A DNA stretch of 33,030 nt from Streptomyces nanshensis (GTDB lineage Bacteria; Actinomycetota; Actinomycetes; Streptomycetales; Streptomycetaceae), in the NCBI RefSeq assembly GCF_001751255.1, contig NZ_LJGW01000162.1, forward strand, positions 4,279-37,308, read 5' to 3'. The notes below the pieces were generated by a model. It saw only the letters and a program-made list of their open reading frames with translations. It ran no database searches and was not told where the DNA came from. The translations under genes were made by a program, and so were the position numbers. How positions within the stretch are numbered: the stretch's first letter is position 1; each line of letters begins with the position of its first letter. Shown piece by piece: positions 29,847 through 33,030 of the stretch.

Positions 29847-29876
29847 CAGTGCGGTGCCGACTGCCCGGCACCACTG
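29847..29876 (-). terminator. Terminator of the PEBP/YbhB gene
   Basis: CAGT-GC-GGTGCC (29847-29858) pairs with GGCACC-ACTG (29867-29876): 10 bp with a 2-nt bulge and an 8-nt loop, starting 34 bases after the stop on the minus strand. Confidence 0.6.
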
Positions 29877-29909
29877 TGCGAGCGGGGAACGACGGGGCGC
29901 AAAGGAATT

Positions 29910-30443
29910 TCAGGCGGTCTCCTCGTGCAGCCCGATGAGCTGGGCCCGCCCGATCGTCTTGAAGCGCAGATTGAACCCGACGAAGGCCGGCGACCCGTCG
30001 GCGTCCGGCCCGAGCTTCTCGTCCTGTACGGCGTACACCGTGAAGACGTAGCGGTGCGGCCCGTCGCCGGGCGGCGGAGCGGCCCCGCCGAAGTCCCGCG
30101 TACCGAAGTCGTTCCGTACATGTACGGCGCCCTCCGGCAGCCCCTCCATCGACCCGGTCCCGGCTCCGGCCGGCAGCTCCGTGACGGAGACGGGGATGTC
30201 GAAGACGGACCAGTGCCAGAAGCCGCTGCCCGTCGGGGCGTCGGGGTCGAAGCACGTCACGGCGAAGCTCCGCGTCTCCGCGGGGAAGCCCTCCCAGCGC
30301 AGATGAGGGGAGATGTTCCCCTCCGCGTAGAGCTGCTCCGGACGCAGCCGTCCGCCCTCCGACACATCGTCGCTCACCACCTGGAACGAGGCGACGGGCG
30401 GATGGAAGTCGTGCGGGAGCGGCGGTCGCTTCTGGTCGGTCAC
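29910..30443 (-). CDS. YbhB/YbcL family (PEBP, Raf kinase inhibitor-like) protein
   Basis: 177 aa from GTG 30443, with AGGAGG seven bases upstream (clearly deciding the start). The phosphatidylethanolamine-binding protein fold is shown by FDPDAPTGSGFWHWSVFDIP (the DPDxP and HW ligand-pocket motifs), the NDFG(T/R)..GG.APP segment, and HRYVFTVYAVQ. No signal peptide, so cytoplasmic. Bacterial PEBPs are mostly uncharacterised; binding of small anions or lipids and modulation of kinases have been proposed. Divergent from the barstar-like gene by 111 bases. Confidence 0.92.
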   Translation of the reverse strand: MTDQKRPPLPHDFHPPVASFQVVSDDVSEGGRLRPEQLYAEGNISPHLRWEGFPAETRSFAVTCFDPDAPTGSGFWHWSVFDIPVSVTELPAGAGTGSMEGLPEGAVHVRNDFGTRDFGGAAPPPGDGPHRYVFTVYAVQDEKLGPDADGSPAFVGFNLRFKTIGRAQLIGLHEETA

Positions 30444-30554
30444 GTCGATACCTCCTGATGGCGCGAATCGCTGCACCGGCCAGCCTAACGAGCCCTTCAC
30501 GTGCTCTTTGCCACCATGGGACGGACGACGAGATCTCGAAGCGGTGGTGCGACG

Positions 30555-30995
30555 ATGACCAGTCCCGTGGACCTCCCCGAACTGCCCGAACTGCCCGACG
30601 GCGGTCTACCGGGCCTCTTCGAAGGCACGGTGCCTCCCGGTGTCTACCGCTGTGAGTCCGTCGGCCCCGACGTCCTGATGCAGGCGGACGCCGCGAACTG
30701 GACCGGCGCCGTCATCGACCTCAGCGATGTCACCGACAAGGCCGAGTTCATGAACCGCTGCGCCACCGGCCTCGAACTCCCCGGCTGGTTCGGCCACAAC
30801 TGGGACGCCCTCGCCGACTCCCTCACCGACCTCTCCTGGTGGGGGGAGACCGACGGTTATCTGCTGATGACGGCCGGCTGGCCCGCCTTCGAACTGGCGG
30901 ACCCGACCTCCGCCGCCACCGCCGTGAACGTCTTCACGGCAGCGGTCGGCTACTGGGCCGTACGGGATGCCCCGCTCTCCGTCCTCCTCGGCTGA
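30555..30995 (+). CDS. Barstar family protein (barnase-inhibitor-like), no partner seen
   Basis: 146 aa from ATG 30555 (GGTGG about 7 bases upstream; an in-frame ATG at 30516 lacks one). An N-terminal leader of about 40 residues is Pro/Leu-rich (VDLPELPELPDGG). The barstar fold follows: VIDLSDVTDKAEFMNRCATGLELPGWFGHNWDALADSLTDLSWW, where the NWDAL..L.DL core is the barnase-binding helix of the family, then GYLLMTAGW. Barstars bind and block secreted or intracellular RNases of the barnase/T1 type. No RNase gene is present in the window, so it is an orphan or serves a distant partner. Convergent with the Spo0M gene. Confidence 0.87.
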   Translation: MTSPVDLPELPELPDGGLPGLFEGTVPPGVYRCESVGPDVLMQADAANWTGAVIDLSDVTDKAEFMNRCATGLELPGWFGHNWDALADSLTDLSWWGETDGYLLMTAGWPAFELADPTSAATAVNVFTAAVGYWAVRDAPLSVLLG

Positions 30996-31017
30996 CTTCC
31001 CCAGGACCGGTTCCATC

Positions 31018-31050
31018 TCGGCGGCCCCGCCCCTCGGACGGGGCCGCCGA
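31018..31050. terminator. Bidirectional terminator, barstar-like / spo0M
   Basis: TCGGCGGCCCCG (31018-31029) and CGGGGCCGCCGA (31039-31050) pair perfectly over 12 bp with a 9-nt loop, midway between convergent stops. Confidence 0.8.
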
Positions 31051-31079
31051 CGAACGGACGGCGCGGAACACCCCCGGCC

Positions 31080-31862
31080 TCACAGCCAGTTGCGGCGTCC
31101 CCCGACCTCCGTGAGCCACTGGTTGATGAAGGCCGTCCAGTCGGTCCGGTGGAAGTCGTTCAGATCCACCTGGAACGCCCGGTACGAGTCACTGCCCCCG
31201 GTGAACAGCCCCGGCGTCTTGTCCATCTCCATCACGACGTCCATCTGATGCCCGTCGGCGATGAACGACAGCTCGACCTGCGAGAGCCCCCGGTACTGCG
31301 CCGGCGCGATGAACTCGATCTCCTGGTAGAAGGGAAGCTGCTGCCGCGTCCCCCGGATCCGCCCCTTCTCCATGTCGGCCGACTTGAAGCGGAAGCCGAG
31401 CGTCCCGAACGAGTCGAGGATCGCCTGCTGGGCGGGGAGCGCATGGACGTTGACGGGGTCGATGTCCGTGGAGTCGATGGCCTGGGCGATGGCGAGCTCC
31501 GTCGAGACCCCGATGCTCATGCCCGTGAGCTGCTGCCCCATGAACATCGTGATCGGCGTCTCCCACGGCACCTCCAGCCGGAACGGCACCGTGTGCCGCG
31601 CACCCTCCTTCAGCGCCAGCTCACCGCCGAGCTTCTGCCGTCCGAACTCGATGTTCTGCTTCAGCTCGCCGTCGTTCGTCTCGACCTCGACCCTCGCCAT
31701 GAGCCCGACGGACAGCCCCTGGATCTGCTGGTCCACGGCCCCGGCCTCGATGTGCACCTCTCCCTGTACGACACCGCCGGGCACCACGTTCGGCTCGTGA
31801 AGCACCGTGTCCACGGACGCACTCCCGACCCCCAAGCTCGCGAACAGCTTCTTGAAACCCAT
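31080..31862 (-). CDS. Sporulation-control Spo0M-like protein (arrestin-like fold)
   Basis: 260 aa from ATG 31862 (GGAGGG nine bases upstream). The start [21 protein letters not shown] and the following [22 protein letters not shown] are typical of the Spo0M family. The protein is all-beta, with an arrestin-like tandem sandwich about 1-240 (strands such as [49 protein letters not shown]). In Bacillus, Spo0M affects sporulation and interacts with cytoskeletal or division proteins. Streptomyces carries it too, but its task there is not defined. Cytoplasmic, no motifs for catalysis. Divergent from the glycosylase gene. Confidence 0.9.
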   Translation of the reverse strand: MGFKKLFASLGVGSASVDTVLHEPNVVPGGVVQGEVHIEAGAVDQQIQGLSVGLMARVEVETNDGELKQNIEFGRQKLGGELALKEGARHTVPFRLEVPWETPITMFMGQQLTGMSIGVSTELAIAQAIDSTDIDPVNVHALPAQQAILDSFGTLGFRFKSADMEKGRIRGTRQQLPFYQEIEFIAPAQYRGLSQVELSFIADGHQMDVVMEMDKTPGLFTGGSDSYRAFQVDLNDFHRTDWTAFINQWLTEVGGRRNWL

Positions 31863-31983
31863 CTCTCCAGTCCCTCCCAGGCACTTGCTGTGCGTCTCTT
31901 CCGCTACAGGTACGCCCCGCGGCGCCCCACGGTTCCGGCCCACCGCCCGGAAGCCGGTCCGGCCTCCATTACCCTCGGTCGGC

Positions 31984-32679
31984 ATGATCACCGGCGGAGA
32001 CCGTACGCGATGGGACGACGACGGCCACACACCTCTGCACCGGTCCTTCTTCGACCGCCCCGTCCTCGAGGTCGCCCCGGAGCTGCTGGGTCGGTATCTG
32101 GTCCGCACGGCGCCCGACGGCCGGATCGTCCTGCGCATCACGGAGGTCGAGGCGTACGCGGGAGAGGCCGACCCCGGCTCCCACGCCTACCGGGGACGTA
32201 CGCAGCGCAACGCCTCGATGTTCGGCCCACCCGGGCACGCGTACGTCTACTTCATCTACGGCATGTGGTTCAGCCTCAACCTGGTCTGCGGCCCCGAGGG
32301 CCACGCGAGCGGTGTGCTGCTGCGGGCAGGCGAGGTCCTCACGGGCCACGACACCGCACGGAAGCGACGCCCGAAGGCCCGCAAGGACACGGAACTGGCC
32401 AAGGGCCCGGCCCGCCTCGCGACCGCCCTCGACGTCGACCGCACCTTGAACGGCACCGACGTCTGCTCCACCGACGATCACGCCCCGCTGAGCATCCTCG
32501 CTGGTGAGGCCCACGACACCGAGCAGATCCGGAGCGGCCCGCGCACGGGCGTCGGGGGAGCGGGAGCGGTCCACCCCTGGCGCTACTGGATCGACGGCGA
32601 CCCCACGGTGAGACCTTACCGGCCACACCAGCCACGGCGCCGTAGGGGGTCGCTTGACTCTGATGGACGGACGACCTAA
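31984..32679 (+). CDS. 3-methyladenine DNA glycosylase (AAG/MPG family)
   Basis: Base-excision repair enzyme that removes alkylated purines. 231 aa from ATG 31984. Family marks: [27 protein letters not shown] (the Glu of EVEAY is the catalytic base position of AAG), [22 protein letters not shown] (DNA-intercalating/flipping region) and [10 protein letters not shown]. The C-terminus [26 protein letters not shown] is conserved, then a basic tail. No ribosome site; TACCCT (31970-31975) 8 bases before the ATG suggests a leaderless mRNA. Its last codons contain an rRNA operon promoter, and the stop TAA is part of that promoter's -10 box. Confidence 0.92.
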   Translation: MITGGDRTRWDDDGHTPLHRSFFDRPVLEVAPELLGRYLVRTAPDGRIVLRITEVEAYAGEADPGSHAYRGRTQRNASMFGPPGHAYVYFIYGMWFSLNLVCGPEGHASGVLLRAGEVLTGHDTARKRRPKARKDTELAKGPARLATALDVDRTLNGTDVCSTDDHAPLSILAGEAHDTEQIRSGPRTGVGGAGAVHPWRYWIDGDPTVRPYRPHQPRRRRGSLDSDGRTT

Positions 32680-32682
32680 CGT
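32654..32682 (+). promoter_or_regulatory. rRNA operon promoter overlapping the glycosylase stop
   Basis: TTGACT (32654-32659), exact 17-bp spacer, TAACGT (32677-32682). The TAA at 32677-32679 is also the glycosylase stop codon. This is the best promoter match in the window, placed about 230 bases before the conserved leader box. Confidence 0.65.
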
Positions 32683-33030
32683 TGACCGAGTCGCTGAAAC
32701 GGAGAGGCGGTAGCCACGGCCTTCGGGCCGAGGAGACGCAGCCCCGGAAGTGACCAAACACTACTCTACGATTTCCCTGACGGGGTCACCTTTTGGTGCG
32801 CCCGAAAATCAGGCCCGAGACTCCGATTAGGAGCCTCCAAGGAAATCGGCTAAAGTAGTGGACACCGAGAGGGAAGCGCCCGGAGCGGCCTGTAGTGGGT
32901 TGTGATGGAAGCGTCCGTTCTTTGAGAACTCAACAGCGTGCCAAAAGTCAACGCCAGATATGTTGATGCCCCGTGGCCCTTTACCAGCTTTTGTTGGTGG
33001 GGGTGGGGTTTATTTCTTTGATTCACAGCG
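32683..33030 (+). other. 5' leader of an rRNA operon (16S lies beyond the edge)
   Basis: The segment matches the Streptomyces rrn leader: GGAAATCGGCTAAAGT (with TAAAGT at 32851-32856 as a possible further -10), ACACCGAGAGGGAAGCGCCCGG (about 32862-32883), then GCGTCCGTTCTTTGAGAACT followed by CAACAGCGTGCCAAAAGTCA (about 32911-32950), and CGCCAGATATGTTGATGCCCC. The TTTGAGAACTCAACA box (GTTCT-TTG-AGAAC hairpin, 32917-32929) lies where the antitermination (boxA-like) signal of rrn leaders is found. TCAAC/GTTGA (32948-32966) is a further small stem. No mature 16S sequence (expected to begin near an AGAGTTTGATCCTGG motif) is reached. Confidence 0.88.

Noticed and set aside
29362-30121. Overlapping open frames on both strands in the gap between the HNH and PEBP genes
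   Set aside because: Both overlap confident genes at one end, have basic low-complexity text from the purine tract, and lack ribosome sites.
28905-30995. HNH nuclease and barstar-like protein as a toxin-immunity pair
   Set aside because: They are over a kilobase apart, on opposite strands, with the PEBP gene between. Barstar folds block RNases rather than HNH enzymes, and the HNH protein looks like a conserved chromosomal family.
1-33030. tRNA genes, insertion sequences, CRISPR arrays, prophage or biosynthetic cluster genes
   Set aside because: I looked on both strands and saw none. Genes are conserved housekeeping types with uniform base composition.

Overview
The window is high-GC DNA (about 70% or more by eye) from a Streptomyces or close relative. 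The proteins read like Streptomyces core proteins, third codon positions are almost always G or C, GTG/TTG starts are common, and -10 boxes fit the TANNNT/TAGRNT pattern. I see no insertion sequence, prophage, CRISPR array, tRNA gene or antibiotic gene cluster. This is conserved housekeeping chromosome, so most findings concern regulation, small proteins and gene pairing rather than a new multi-gene system.

Layout. 1-2.3 kb (minus): start of an SDR oxidoreductase, SURF1, and a DEDDh exonuclease with a BRCT domain. 2.6-5.2 kb: a membrane fatty acid hydroxylase/sterol desaturase (plus) converging on a secreted subtilisin-like protease (minus). 5.4-7.4 kb: the DUF485-actP acetate symporter operon. 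7.5-10 kb: moaA, then small conserved genes (a Cys/His protein, DUF3099, GlsB/YeaQ). 10.1-13.3 kb: a TyrZ-like tyrosyl-tRNA synthetase divergent from the fabG-fabI pair. 13.5-16.5 kb: a GntR/FCD regulator divergent from a CynX/NimT-type MFS transporter, followed by a 38-aa transporter-associated peptide and another small membrane protein. 16.6-21.6 kb: SixA-type phosphatase, serB, and a double-FHA ABC exporter. 21.7-24.6 kb: a lytic transglycosylase-like secreted protein divergent from a GAF histidine kinase/NarL response regulator pair. 24.7-27.9 kb: a conserved hypothetical, an orphan ABC ATPase, and an NfeD/SPFH pair. 28-32.7 kb: TauE/SafE permease, HNH endonuclease, PEBP/YbhB, barstar-like protein, Spo0M and 3-methyladenine DNA glycosylase. 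The last about 380 bases are the promoter and 5' leader of an rRNA operon; 16S itself lies beyond the edge.

How it works together. Several units are functional pairs: DUF485+ActP (acetate uptake), FabG+FabI (two successive reductions of fatty acid elongation), kinase+regulator (8-bp overlap), NfeD+SPFH (membrane microdomain), and GntR+MFS+small peptide (a regulated transporter). Convergent gene pairs are separated by strong GC-rich hairpins without U-tracts, as is usual in Streptomyces. Several genes have a -10-like hexamer 6-8 nt before the start codon, which suggests leaderless mRNAs. The features I find most worth testing are a long hairpin that buries the ribosome binding site of the TauE-family gene, inverted repeats in the transglycosylase/kinase intergenic region, the candidate operator over the MFS start, and an rRNA promoter whose -10 box contains the stop codon of the glycosylase gene.
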